Source of the DNA: an uncultured Burkholderiales bacterium
GTDB lineage: Bacteria; Pseudomonadota; Gammaproteobacteria; Burkholderiales; Burkholderiaceae_C
Length of the DNA stretch: 6,683 nt
Assembly: GCA_903887655.1 (NCBI GenBank)
Contig: CAISQQ010000410.1
Location: 1 to 6,683 of the forward strand
Reading direction: 5' to 3'
A program made the position numbers and the translations under genes. Below the pieces are notes generated by a model, which was given only the letters and a program-made list of their open reading frames with translations, was not told the origin of the DNA and ran no database searches. Shown here piece by piece: positions 1 to 6,058 of the stretch; positions within the stretch are counted from its first letter, which is position 1; every line of letters starts with the position of its first letter.

Positions 1-602
1 CCACCCAGGGCGAGGTGTATGTGGATGGCGAGCGCGTGAGTGGCCCCAACGCCCACGTCGCCTTCATGCTGCAAAAAGACCTCTTGATGCCTTGGCGCAC
101 CATTGCCAAGAATGTGGAGTTTGGCCTCGAAATTCGGGGTGTGCCTTTGAAGGAGCGCGAAGCCGTCTCTTTGAAGCTCTTGGCCCAGTGCCACTTGAAG
201 GGCTTTGAGTCTCACTACCCACACCAACTCTCGGGCGGCATGAGACAGCGCGCGGCGATGGCGCGCACCCTGGCGGTCGACCCCATCGTGCTGTTGATGG
301 ACGAGCCGTTTTCTGCGCTGGACGCGCAAACGAAAATGATCTTGCAGCAAGACCTCGCCACCACCATCCACGCGCAACAAAAAACCGCTCTATTCATCAC
401 CCACGATTTGACCGAGGCGGTGACGCTGTCGGATCGCATCTTGGTCATGAGCGAGAGACCCGGGACCATTGTCAATGAAATCATCGTGGAGTTGCCCGAT
501 CGCCACGATCCCTTGTCGCGGCGCAAACACCCGCAGATGAACCACTATGTGGGCTGGTTGATGGATCTCTTGAAGCTCGATGCCAACAAGGAGTTGCATT
601 GA
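1..602 (+). CDS. NitT/TauT-family ABC transporter ATP-binding protein (5' partial)
   Basis: This is the cytoplasmic ATPase that powers a small-molecule importer. The reading frame is open from the left edge (first whole codon at base 3), so the true start and the Walker A loop lie outside the window. Visible motifs in order are the Q-loop (Gln codon at 72, context FMLQKDLLMPW), the ABC signature LSGGMRQ (228-248), Walker B VLLMDE (288-305), the D-loop SALDAQ, and the switch His in FITHDLTEA (codon 402). The Q-loop wording 'LLPW/LMPW' and the overall pattern are typical of the SsuB/TauB/nitrate-type group. The visible 199 or so residues are about three quarters of a usual 250-270 aa protein, and the C-terminus looks complete. 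The next gene, 89 bp on, encodes the matching binding protein, and the permease follows. The family call is secure; the substrate is not determinable. Confidence 0.95.
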   Translation, partial: TQGEVYVDGERVSGPNAHVAFMLQKDLLMPWRTIAKNVEFGLEIRGVPLKEREAVSLKLLAQCHLKGFESHYPHQLSGGMRQRAAMARTLAVDPIVLLMDEPFSALDAQTKMILQQDLATTIHAQQKTALFITHDLTEAVTLSDRILVMSERPGTIVNEIIVELPDRHDPLSRRKHPQMNHYVGWLMDLLKLDANKELH

Positions 603-623
603 AGGGGTGGGGTTGATCGGGTC

Positions 624-662
624 GGTTTGAATGTCTAGTTTGAATGTGTAGTTTGAAGTTTT
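624..662 (+). repeat. Three tandem copies of a 13-bp unit
   Basis: Copies lie at 624-636 (GGTTTGAATGTCT), 637-649 (AGTTTGAATGTGT) and 650-662 (AGTTTGAAGTTTT). The first two differ at two positions and the third diverges at its end. The array sits between the ATPase stop and the binding-protein start. An in-frame ATG at 644 falls inside copy 2, but it is not the likely start of the next gene. The repeat could be a slippage product or hold direct-repeat protein sites; the sequence alone does not decide between these. Confidence 0.8.
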
Positions 663-685
663 TTGTCTCTTTCTTTTTTTTGGAG
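659..685 (+). promoter_or_regulatory. Pyrimidine-rich leader plus Shine-Dalgarno of the binding-protein gene
   Basis: A nearly pure T/C run (659-681, broken only by G665) leads directly into GGAG at 682-685, six bases before the ATG at 692. The GGAG spacing decides the start at 692 over the in-frame ATG at 644. An unstructured U-rich stretch just upstream of the ribosome site is a known aid to 30S/S1 binding, so strong translation of this periplasmic protein is a reasonable inference. No convincing -35/-10 pair is visible in this gap. Confidence 0.6.
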
Positions 686-691
686 CTCAAC

Positions 692-1705
692 ATGCTAAAC
701 GTGCCTTCTTCTTTTTTGCGCTCACGCGCTTGGATCTCTCGTGCACTGGTCTTGGTGCTGATGAGCGTGGGACTCACGGCCTTCTCAGGCGCGGCTGAGC
801 TGCAAGAAATCACTTACTTGTTGCCCGCCCCGAGCAACTTGCCCGCGTTTGGGCCTTGGATGATCGCCCAGGCCAAGGGCTACTACGCCCAAGAGGGCTT
901 GAAAGTGAATTTTGTCACCGGGCGGGGCGGCGTGGACGTGGCCAAGCAAGTGGGTGCGGGCAATGCGGTCATTGGCGGCGCCATTGGCGACACCCCCATC
1001 ATCGCCAGAGCGCAAGGCATTCCTGTGAAGGCAGTTGCTGTCTTGGGGGCGGGCTCCTTGATGCAACTCGTCAGTCACGAGGACGCCCACATCGAGAGCC
1101 CGCGCGAGCTCAAAGGCAAGACCGTCACCACCATTGCTTACACCGACACCACCTACTACGCCCTCCTTGGGATGCTCTCCAAAGCGGGTTTGACCAAGAG
1201 TGATTTGGACATCCAGGCCGCTGGTCCTGCCGGCGTGTGGCAGCTCTTTGTGAGCAAAAAATCCGTCGCCATGGCCTCCACGCCCGACTGGACCGTGATG
1301 GCCATGGAAGCGGGCGCCAAAGTCTCGATCATCCCCTCCGATGTGTACTTCAAGAGCATGGCCCAAGCGATTTTGGTCTCCGATGAGACCATCGAAAAAA
1401 ATCCTGAGTTGGTGAGAAAGCTCGTTCGCGCCACACTCAAGGGCATGAAAGACATCATGGCGTCACCCAAAGAAGCCGCCAAGGCCTACGTGAGTGTCGT
1501 CACCAACTACAAAGGCCATGAGGACAGCATCGAGAGAATGTTTGCCTTTTACAACCAGTACGTCTACGCCAACCAAAAAGTGCCTGGCACCATGGATGAG
1601 AGCCGTTTGGCGGATTTGCAAAAGTTCTACATCGCCAATGGCATCGTGGCCCAGCCGGCTGCCTTGAAGGATCTGTACACCAACCAATTTGTCACGGGCA
1701 AATAA
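692..1705 (+). CDS. NitT/TauT-family ABC transporter substrate-binding protein (NMT1/THI5-like fold)
   Basis: This 337-aa periplasmic protein captures the substrate and delivers it to the permease. Residues 1-35 form a Sec signal peptide: Arg residues at 10, 12 and 17, a hydrophobic core RALVLVLMSVGLTAF, and likely cleavage after Ala34 or Ala35 (SGA/AEL). The mature part opens with a beta strand and the family-typical 'PWMIAQAKGYYAQEGL' (residues 55-70), followed by a stretch resembling the ligand loop of SsuA/TauA proteins (GGAIGDTPIIARAQGIPVKAVAV) and 'ELKGKTV'. The length matches the usual 320-340 aa. The start at 692 is preferred because it has GGAG six bases upstream; starting at 644 would put 16 extra residues translated from the T-rich leader ahead of the signal peptide. 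It lies between its ATPase and permease, and a hairpin follows its stop. The substrate class (sulfonate, aromatic acid, pyrimidine) cannot be told from motifs. Confidence 0.93.
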   Translation: MLNVPSSFLRSRAWISRALVLVLMSVGLTAFSGAAELQEITYLLPAPSNLPAFGPWMIAQAKGYYAQEGLKVNFVTGRGGVDVAKQVGAGNAVIGGAIGDTPIIARAQGIPVKAVAVLGAGSLMQLVSHEDAHIESPRELKGKTVTTIAYTDTTYYALLGMLSKAGLTKSDLDIQAAGPAGVWQLFVSKKSVAMASTPDWTVMAMEAGAKVSIIPSDVYFKSMAQAILVSDETIEKNPELVRKLVRATLKGMKDIMASPKEAAKAYVSVVTNYKGHEDSIERMFAFYNQYVYANQKVPGTMDESRLADLQKFYIANGIVAQPAALKDLYTNQFVTGK

Positions 1706-1731
1706 GACCCCCTAGACCCTCCAGGCCCTCA
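1705..1731 (+). repeat. Degenerate 9-bp tandem repeat, three copies
   Basis: Directly at the binding-protein stop codon the units are AGACCCCCT (1705-1713), AGACCCTCC (1714-1722) and AGGCCCTCA (1723-1731). Copies 2 and 3 supply the left arm of the downstream hairpin. The periodicity is direct from the sequence; any function is unknown. Confidence 0.55.
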
Positions 1732-1764
1732 AGAGCTGAACGATCTTGAGGACCTATCGGGTCT
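1714..1764 (+). promoter_or_regulatory. Long imperfect hairpin between binding-protein and permease genes
   Basis: Outer stem AGACCC (1714-1719) pairs with GGGTCT (1759-1764). After a 3x3 internal loop, AGG (1723-1725) pairs with CCT (1753-1755), then comes one C/A mismatch, then the 8-bp stem CCTCAAGA (1727-1734) with TCTTGAGG (1744-1751) around a 9-base loop. Only TTT follows, so it is a poor intrinsic terminator. Hairpins behind binding-protein genes commonly protect the upstream mRNA from 3' decay or reduce read-through, so that the binding protein outnumbers the permease. That role is inferred here. Confidence 0.6.
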
Positions 1765-1853
1765 TTCAGATGATTCATGTCGTCAAGACTTGAAGCACCT
1801 TCAGGGTCTCCAGTATCTTAAGAACTCGCACGATCGATTGAGCACATCCACCC

Positions 1854-2642
1854 ATGAATTCAACCCCACCCCAAGCCTTTCACACTGCACTCTGGAGTGG
1901 GCTGGTGCTCATCGTCTTTTTGGCCCTGTGGCAATGGGGGCCTGCCGCCTTGGGCGTGCCGCCCTTCATCTTGCCCAACTTCACCAAAGTGCTCTCGGTG
2001 GGTCAGCAGATTTGGTCTGCCGAGCATTTGCTCTGGCACACCGGTGTCACCGCGCTGGAGGTCGCCGTGGGCTTCATCTTGGGGGGCCTCTTGGGCGCGG
2101 GCATCGGCTACGCCCTGGGGGTGTGTCCCCGCGTGGAGGCGGTGCTCTCGCCCTACCTCTTGGCGCTTCAGATCGCTCCCAAGGTGGCCTTTGCCCCCTT
2201 GTTTGTGATGTGGCTGGGCTACACCCTTTATCCCAAAATCTTGGTCGCCATATTGATTGTGTTCTTTCCGGTTTTGATCAATGTGCTCCAAGCCATGCGC
2301 ACCATGGATGTGGATATGATCAATTTGGCGCGTTCTTTTTCTGCCAACCGCTGGCAAGTGTTCAGAAACGTGGAGTTCCCCAGCACCTTGCCCGCTTTGT
2401 TTTCGGGGCTGCGCATTGCCAGCACCTTGGCCGTCATTGGCGTGGTGGTGGGCGAGCTCGTCGGGGGCAATATGGGTCTGGGTTACTTGTTGGTCTTCTT
2501 TGAAGGGGAGGGCAACACGGCGGCGGTGTTTGTGGTGATTGCGGGCCTCACCGTCATTGGGATCGTGGCCTATTACGCCGTTGTTTATGTGGAGAACCAA
2601 GTGCTCCATTACTTGCCCTCTATGGAGCGTCAACATGCCTGA
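1854..2642 (+). CDS. NitT/TauT-family ABC transporter permease (SsuC/TauC-like)
   Basis: This 262-aa inner-membrane protein forms the channel, probably as a homodimer since it is the only permease here. Hydrophobic segments lie at about residues 14-34, 70-90, 98-122, 128-148, 188-206 and 228-250, six in all as expected. The cytoplasmic coupling loop that docks on the ATPase is around 152-187, with 'NLARSFSANRWQVFRNVEFP' followed by LPALFSGLRI, matching the EAA-loop pattern ending in Leu-Pro and a Gly-Leu-Arg. 'APLFVMWLG' and 'VGELVGGNMGLGY' are characteristic of this subfamily. The ATG at 1854 is the first possible start because an in-frame TGA lies at 1839-1841; its ribosome site is weak, in contrast to that of the binding protein. 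The last codons overlap the next gene. The 148-bp gap before it holds the hairpin and several TCAAG/CTTGA palindromes. Confidence 0.94.
   Translation: MNSTPPQAFHTALWSGLVLIVFLALWQWGPAALGVPPFILPNFTKVLSVGQQIWSAEHLLWHTGVTALEVAVGFILGGLLGAGIGYALGVCPRVEAVLSPYLLALQIAPKVAFAPLFVMWLGYTLYPKILVAILIVFFPVLINVLQAMRTMDVDMINLARSFSANRWQVFRNVEFPSTLPALFSGLRIASTLAVIGVVVGELVGGNMGLGYLLVFFEGEGNTAAVFVVIAGLTVIGIVAYYAVVYVENQVLHYLPSMERQHA
2624..2627 (+). promoter_or_regulatory. Shine-Dalgarno of the SDR gene
   Basis: GGAG sits inside the permease coding region, seven bases before the ATG at 2635. It fixes the SDR start here rather than at the upstream in-frame GTG or ATG candidates, and it implies translational coupling with the permease. 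Confidence 0.7.
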
Positions 2643-3408
2643 GACCCTTGTTCCAAACCCCTCTCCTGAGGCCTTGCGAGGTCTTCGGGTCTTGATCACG
2701 GGCGCGGCCCGGGGCTTGGGTGCCGAATTTGCCAAGGCCGTCATCCAAAGTGGTGCTCGGGTGGTGTTGGCCGATGTATTGGCCCCGGAGGGCCAAGCGC
2801 TTGCGACTGAGTTGGGTGAACGGGCCCATTTTGTGAGTGTGGACTTGAGAAGCTCGGCCAGTACCCAAGCGATGGTGGAGCAAGCCGCTCAGTGGCTGGG
2901 GGGTCTTGATGCGGTGATCAACAACGCGGCCATCACCAACTCTGGCGGGGTGGCCCTGCAGGACTTGAGCGAGTCGGTGTGGGACGATGTGATGGCCGTC
3001 AATGTTCGCGCGCCTTGGCTGGTGAGCAAATTTGCGCTGCCTTTTTTAGAGCAAAGTCCCCACGCGCGCATTGTGAATTTGTCCTCCGACACCGCGCTTT
3101 GGGGCGCACCCAATTTGATGGCCTATGTTGCGAGCAAAGGCGCGGTGATGGCGATGACGCGCTCCATGGCGCGAGAGCTCGGTGCCAAAGGCATCACGGT
3201 CAACGCCATTGCCCCAGGACTGACCTTGGTGGAGGCCACCCAATACGTGCCTGCCCACCGCCATGAGCACTACATGAAGGGCCGCGCCATCCCCCGAGCT
3301 CAAGTGCCCGACGATCTTTCGAGCGCCGTGTTGTTTTTACTCAGTCCCGCCAGTGGCTTCATCACCGGACAGGTGATCCCCATCAACGGCGGATTTGTGA
3401 TGAATTGA
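2635..3408 (+). CDS. Short-chain dehydrogenase/reductase (classical SDR)
   Basis: This 257-aa cytoplasmic NAD(P)-dependent oxidoreductase of classical SDR length would interconvert an alcohol and a ketone. It shows the cofactor loop TGAARGLG (22-29), Asp47 at the end of the second strand (LAD), which usually favours NAD over NADP, the NNAA motif (96-99), the structural Asn123, and the catalytic set Ser151, Tyr164 and Lys168 (NLSSD...YVASK). The spacing Ser to Tyr is 13, as in the family. The C-terminal 'SGFITGQVIPINGGF' is the typical closing segment. The ATG overlaps the permease stop (ATGCCTGA, 8 bp) and has its own GGAG, so it is co-translated with the transporter, which ties it to the transported compound. 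An oxidation step early in catabolism of that compound is plausible. The exact substrate is unknown; SDRs cannot be assigned by motif. Confidence 0.93.
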   Translation: MPETLVPNPSPEALRGLRVLITGAARGLGAEFAKAVIQSGARVVLADVLAPEGQALATELGERAHFVSVDLRSSASTQAMVEQAAQWLGGLDAVINNAAITNSGGVALQDLSESVWDDVMAVNVRAPWLVSKFALPFLEQSPHARIVNLSSDTALWGAPNLMAYVASKGAVMAMTRSMARELGAKGITVNAIAPGLTLVEATQYVPAHRHEHYMKGRAIPRAQVPDDLSSAVLFLLSPASGFITGQVIPINGGFVMN

Positions 3409-3442
3409 TGTTTTTTTGTTTGACCCTCAGAGAAAGCCCCTT

Positions 3443-4030
3443 ATGAATTCAGCAGCCAACGAACCGGTCTTCAACGAGCACGGCCTCATGGACCCCTTGA
3501 CCCCCAGCGAAGCGGTCATCCAAGCCGGATTGGTCCAGCCCGCGGGCATGAGTTTTTCAGATTGGATGCAAAGCCGCGTGGCCACCTACGCGTCTCGCCG
3601 CTACGACTGGGACGCGCTCAAGTTTCAAGCCGACTTTGACCCCAAGTATGGGCGCGCGCAAATGCGCTACGTGGGCACCGGGGGCACTGGCGTGGCCAAG
3701 GATGTCAACACCATCGCGTCCTCACACTTCACCTTCTCCACCATGGTCATTCCCGCTCACCACGAGGGCCCCTCGCACATCCATTGGGATGTCGAGGAGG
3801 TGTTCTTTTTGATCCGCGGTCGAATGAAAGTCATTTGCGAAAAAGACGGTCAAACTTGGGAGCACATCCTCACCGACCGTGACTTGATCTCCGTGCCGCC
3901 GGGCGTTTACCGTGAAGAGATCAACATTGGCGACGAGGACGCCTTGATGTGCGTGATGCTCGGTTCACCCAAACCCATCACACCGGTCTACCCCCCCAAC
4001 AGTCCGTTGGCCAAGATCAAGCGCAAATGA
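3443..4030 (+). CDS. Single-domain cupin protein with an altered metal site
   Basis: A 195-aa cytoplasmic protein with one cupin beta-barrel at about residues 90-175 and an N-terminal helical extension of about 85 residues. Cupin motif 1 is clear: GPSHIHWDVEE...G (109-126), giving metal ligands His112, His114 and Glu118. Motif 2 reads DLISVPPGVYREEIN (147-161); the position normally held by the fourth ligand, His, is Arg157, while the Pro-x-Gly and final Asn161 are kept. It could be a dioxygenase, an isomerase or a non-catalytic sensor. The ATG at 3443 is chosen over a TTG at 3416 nine codons upstream because no ribosome site supports the TTG; the AGAGAAAG ahead of 3443 is only a weak one. 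It follows the SDR by 34 bp and probably shares its transcript. I do not recognise a characterised member. Confidence 0.85.
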   Translation: MNSAANEPVFNEHGLMDPLTPSEAVIQAGLVQPAGMSFSDWMQSRVATYASRRYDWDALKFQADFDPKYGRAQMRYVGTGGTGVAKDVNTIASSHFTFSTMVIPAHHEGPSHIHWDVEEVFFLIRGRMKVICEKDGQTWEHILTDRDLISVPPGVYREEINIGDEDALMCVMLGSPKPITPVYPPNSPLAKIKRK

Positions 4031-4090
4031 GGGGGTGGCGATTGGACGCCAGCACCATCTTGCAACAGATACCCAACCCTCCCACACGTC

Positions 4091-4138
4091 ACCCCAAGAG
4101 CCATCCCTAGCGTCACACCAAGATCCACACCAAGATCC
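4091..4138 (+). repeat. 12-bp periodic repeat in the gap before the hydrolase
   Basis: ACACCAAGATCC occurs twice in tandem (4115-4126, 4127-4138). A diverged relative lies exactly 24 bp earlier: CGTCACCCCAAGAGCC (4087-4102) against CGTCACACCAAGATCC (4111-4126), two mismatches in 16. The rest of the 113-bp gap (4031-4143) shows only a 5-bp GC hairpin just after the cupin stop (TGGCG 4036-4040 with CGCCA 4047-4051) without a T-run, and no clear promoter. Confidence 0.7.
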
Positions 4139-4143
4139 AATCC

Positions 4144-5169
4144 ATGCACCACCCATCCCTCACGTTGATGCAGCTCCACGAGGCCTTCTCGCCCCAGGTG
4201 TGTGCGTACACCAGTGCGAGTGGCGTGGCCCAGATGTCTTATCGATGGGCCGTGCCGGGGATGACGGGGTCCAGCATCACCCCAGCCACCCCAGCCACCT
4301 CAGCAACACCCTTGACGCATGTGCTCTTGCACGGCATTGGCTCGGGCAGTGCGAGTTGGGTCCAGCAGCTGCAGTGGGTGAGTGATCAAGCGGCCCAGAC
4401 GCCTTCAGCGGGTGTGGTTTTGGCTTGGGACGCGCCAGGCTACGGACAAAGCACCCCCTTGCGCGATCCCCAGCCCAGCCCCCAAGACTATGGGGCAGCG
4501 TTTTGGGCGTGGCTTGACGCCTGGGAGGCGCAGCGCGCTCGCTCGCAAACCGGGTCCCTCCCTCCCACCGCGCCCACCGCGCCCATCGAGCCCATTGCTC
4601 CTCTCACCTTGGTGGGACATTCGCTCGGCTGCTTGATGGCGACCTCGGCCGCCTTGGCGCGTCCCGAGCGCGTGAAGCGCTTGGTGTTGTTGGCCCCAGC
4701 GATTGGTTATGGGGCATCGAGCGAGGCCTTGCGCGCGAGTAAGCGCGATGAGCGACTGCACAACCTTCAACGCCTGGGCCCCAAAGGCATGGCCGATCAG
4801 CGTGGCCACGCCATGCTCCACGAGAGCACCAACGCGCAGACGGCTTCAGATCGGGCGGCCTATCTTGAGCTCTTGGCCTACGTCAAGCACATCATGGCCC
4901 AAGTCACCCCGAGCGGCTACACGCAAGCCACCCACATGCTGGCAAATGCCGATTTGCTCAGTTTAGTGGGTGCGCTGCCTTGCTCTCTCGCAGTGGCCTC
5001 GGGCGACGGCGACGTGATCACGCCGCTGGCGTCATGCCAAGCGGTTGCCACCGCGGGCCAGGTGCCGCACCAGGTCTTGCCCGGGAGTGGACACGCGTGC
5101 CATTTGCAAAGTGCGCAAGCGGTGATTGAGCTGTTGTTCAACCCAGGCCCTGAGGTGAAAGCGGCATGA
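4144..5169 (+). CDS. Alpha/beta hydrolase
   Basis: A 341-aa cytoplasmic serine hydrolase of the alpha/beta fold. It would cleave an ester, thioester, lactone or C-C bond. The oxyanion-hole motif is HGIGSG (63-68), the strand-4 motif is 'WDAPGYGQS', the nucleophile elbow is GHSLG (158-162) with Ser160, the acid is probably Asp290 in GDGDVITP, and the catalytic His is His317 in GSGHACH. All triad members are present, so it should be active. It is longer than the usual 270-300 aa, partly because of two Pro/Ala/Thr-rich inserts at residues 46-56 and 141-153, encoded by 9-bp repeats. The start is uncertain: no ribosome site is visible before 4144, an in-frame TAG at 4108 limits how far upstream it can be, and Met9 (4168) or Met31 (4234) are alternatives. 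Its end overlaps the regulator by ATGA. No signal peptide is visible. By position it belongs to the same pathway as the SDR and ThDP enzyme. Confidence 0.9.
   Translation: MHHPSLTLMQLHEAFSPQVCAYTSASGVAQMSYRWAVPGMTGSSITPATPATSATPLTHVLLHGIGSGSASWVQQLQWVSDQAAQTPSAGVVLAWDAPGYGQSTPLRDPQPSPQDYGAAFWAWLDAWEAQRARSQTGSLPPTAPTAPIEPIAPLTLVGHSLGCLMATSAALARPERVKRLVLLAPAIGYGASSEALRASKRDERLHNLQRLGPKGMADQRGHAMLHESTNAQTASDRAAYLELLAYVKHIMAQVTPSGYTQATHMLANADLLSLVGALPCSLAVASGDGDVITPLASCQAVATAGQVPHQVLPGSGHACHLQSAQAVIELLFNPGPEVKAA
4279..4305 (+). repeat. In-frame 9-bp tandem repeat (TPA TPA TSA)
   Basis: ACCCCAGCC at 4279-4287 and again at 4288-4296, then ACCTCAGCA at 4297-4305. The first two are identical. In the hydrolase frame they encode Thr-Pro-Ala, Thr-Pro-Ala, Thr-Ser-Ala (residues 46-54), a flexible loop just before the strand leading to the oxyanion hole. 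Confidence 0.8.
4564..4599 (+). repeat. In-frame 9-bp tandem repeat (PTA PTA PIE PIA)
   Basis: CCCACCGCG occurs twice (4564-4572, 4573-4581), followed by the diverged units CCCATCGAG and CCCATTGCT. They encode residues 141-152, directly before the strand that carries the nucleophile elbow. Unit length and phase match codons exactly, so expansion or contraction would keep the frame. Confidence 0.8.
5152..5157 (+). promoter_or_regulatory. Shine-Dalgarno of the IclR-family gene
   Basis: GAGGTG lies within the last codons of the hydrolase, eight bases before the ATG at 5166. It supports that start, which overlaps the hydrolase stop as ATGA, an arrangement typical of translational re-initiation. 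Confidence 0.7.
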
Positions 5170-5996
5170 CCCAAGGCAAAGACACCCATCGCTACACCGT
5201 GCCGGCTTTGCAGCGTGGCTTGGAGCTCCTGGGGGAGTTCTCTCGCGAGAGCAAGCCACTCACCGGTGCCGAGTTGGCCCGGCGCTTGAAGTTGCCCCGC
5301 GCGTCGGTGTTTCGCATTTTGCAAACCCTGGAGCTCATGGGCTTTGTGCAGCGCGTGGGCGACTCCTCGCAGTACCAACTCGGCTTGGCGGTGCTGCGCT
5401 TGGGGTTTGGCTTGTTGGCGTCGCTAGAGATCACCCATTTGGCACAACCGATTTTGCTCGGCCTGAGTGAGCGCACCGGACTCTCAAGCCACTTGGTGGT
5501 GCGAGATGAGACGCAAGTGGTGATCGTGGCCAAGGTGCTGGGTGCCCAATCGCTTTTTAACTCGCTTCAAGTCGGCGCTCGACTGCCCGCGCACGCCACC
5601 GTCATCGGCCGCGTGCTCATGAGCGACTTGTCGTGGGAGGCCTTGGGGGCCTTGTATGGCCAGACCCCCTTGACGCCTTACACCGAATTGACCCCCACCA
5701 CGCTCGAGCGGCTCTATGAGCTGACCAGCCAGGTCCGCGCCCAAGGCTTCGGCATCAGCCAAGGCGGCTTTGAGATGGGGATCTCCACCATCGCCGCCAC
5801 TGTGCGTGACCAGTCTGCACAAGTGGTGGCGGCGGTGAGCATCACGGTGCCTTCTCAAAAAATTGACCCCACGAGTCTGGACACCTTGGTGGCCGACATC
5901 CAAGGCGCGGCCCTGGAGTTGTCCGCGCTCTTGGGTTACCGCCCCCTTGAGCGTTCGGCGTTGACGCGCGCGTCAAGCGCACTTTGTGCAGCTTAG
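5166..5996 (+). CDS. IclR-family transcriptional regulator
   Basis: A 276-aa DNA-binding protein of normal IclR length. The N-terminal winged helix-turn-helix spans about residues 10-72, with 'LTGAELARRLKLPRASVFRIL' containing the two helices and the wing ending at 'GFVQRVGDSSQYQLG'. The effector-binding domain covers about 75-262 and contains the family-like segments 'HATVIGRVLMSDL' and 'GGFEMGISTIAATVRDQ'. The family usually controls catabolic operons in response to an aromatic or other small-acid intermediate, as repressor or activator. Here the gene is translationally coupled to the hydrolase rather than divergent from its target, so its level should rise with the operon, which suggests autoregulation. 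No IclR-type operator (a palindrome of about 15 bp) is recognisable in the window; it may lie upstream of the ATPase. Confidence 0.94.
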   Translation: MTQGKDTHRYTVPALQRGLELLGEFSRESKPLTGAELARRLKLPRASVFRILQTLELMGFVQRVGDSSQYQLGLAVLRLGFGLLASLEITHLAQPILLGLSERTGLSSHLVVRDETQVVIVAKVLGAQSLFNSLQVGARLPAHATVIGRVLMSDLSWEALGALYGQTPLTPYTELTPTTLERLYELTSQVRAQGFGISQGGFEMGISTIAATVRDQSAQVVAAVSITVPSQKIDPTSLDTLVADIQGAALELSALLGYRPLERSALTRASSALCAA

Positions 5997-6058
5997 GGAG
6001 CGAGCGTTTCTAACTGCACCGATTTCCATTTTTTTAAGCCCATTGCACTCCACCCACC
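5997..6058 (+). other. Short gap between regulator and ThDP enzyme
   Basis: This 62-bp gap contains a seven-T run (6029-6035) but no stem immediately before it. GTGCA (5986-5990) and TGCAC (6015-6019) could pair over a 24-base loop, too weak for a terminator call. No ribosome site of standard type precedes the ATG at 6059. Read-through from the regulator seems likely, and a promoter cannot be excluded. Confidence 0.4.

Noticed and set aside
613..641. Promoter-like TTGATC ... TAGTTT before the binding protein
   Set aside because: The -10 match is only three of six and it lies across the tandem repeat; not enough to call a promoter.
644..691. Upstream ATG extension of the binding protein
   Set aside because: The 16 extra residues come from the T-rich leader, the ATG lies in a 13-bp repeat, and GGAG points to 692.
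1789..1805. Small hairpin CTTGAAG-CAC-CTTCAGG
   Set aside because: Seven pairs including a G-T pair around a 3-base loop and no T-run; it could be part of the alternative folds but is not supportable alone.
1790..2503. Long open frame overlapping the permease in another plus-strand frame
   Set aside because: Its translation is rich in Gly, Arg, His and Cys with no family pattern, while the permease frame shows clear membrane segments and subfamily motifs.
1860..2744. 294-codon open frame on the minus strand across permease and SDR start
   Set aside because: It runs opposite two well-supported genes, is rich in His, Gly and Gln, and shows no domain; it is a by-product of GC-rich codon use.
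3381..3417. Terminator after the SDR: CATCAA/TTGATG arms followed by seven T
   Set aside because: The stem is 6 bp, AT-rich and closes an 18-base loop, so it is too weak; the cupin gene follows 34 bp after the stop and likely shares the transcript.
4035..4385. Open frame with a His-Gln-Asp-Pro repeat ahead of the hydrolase
   Set aside because: The repeated residues only reflect the 12-bp DNA repeat, there is no ribosome site, and it runs out of frame into the hydrolase.
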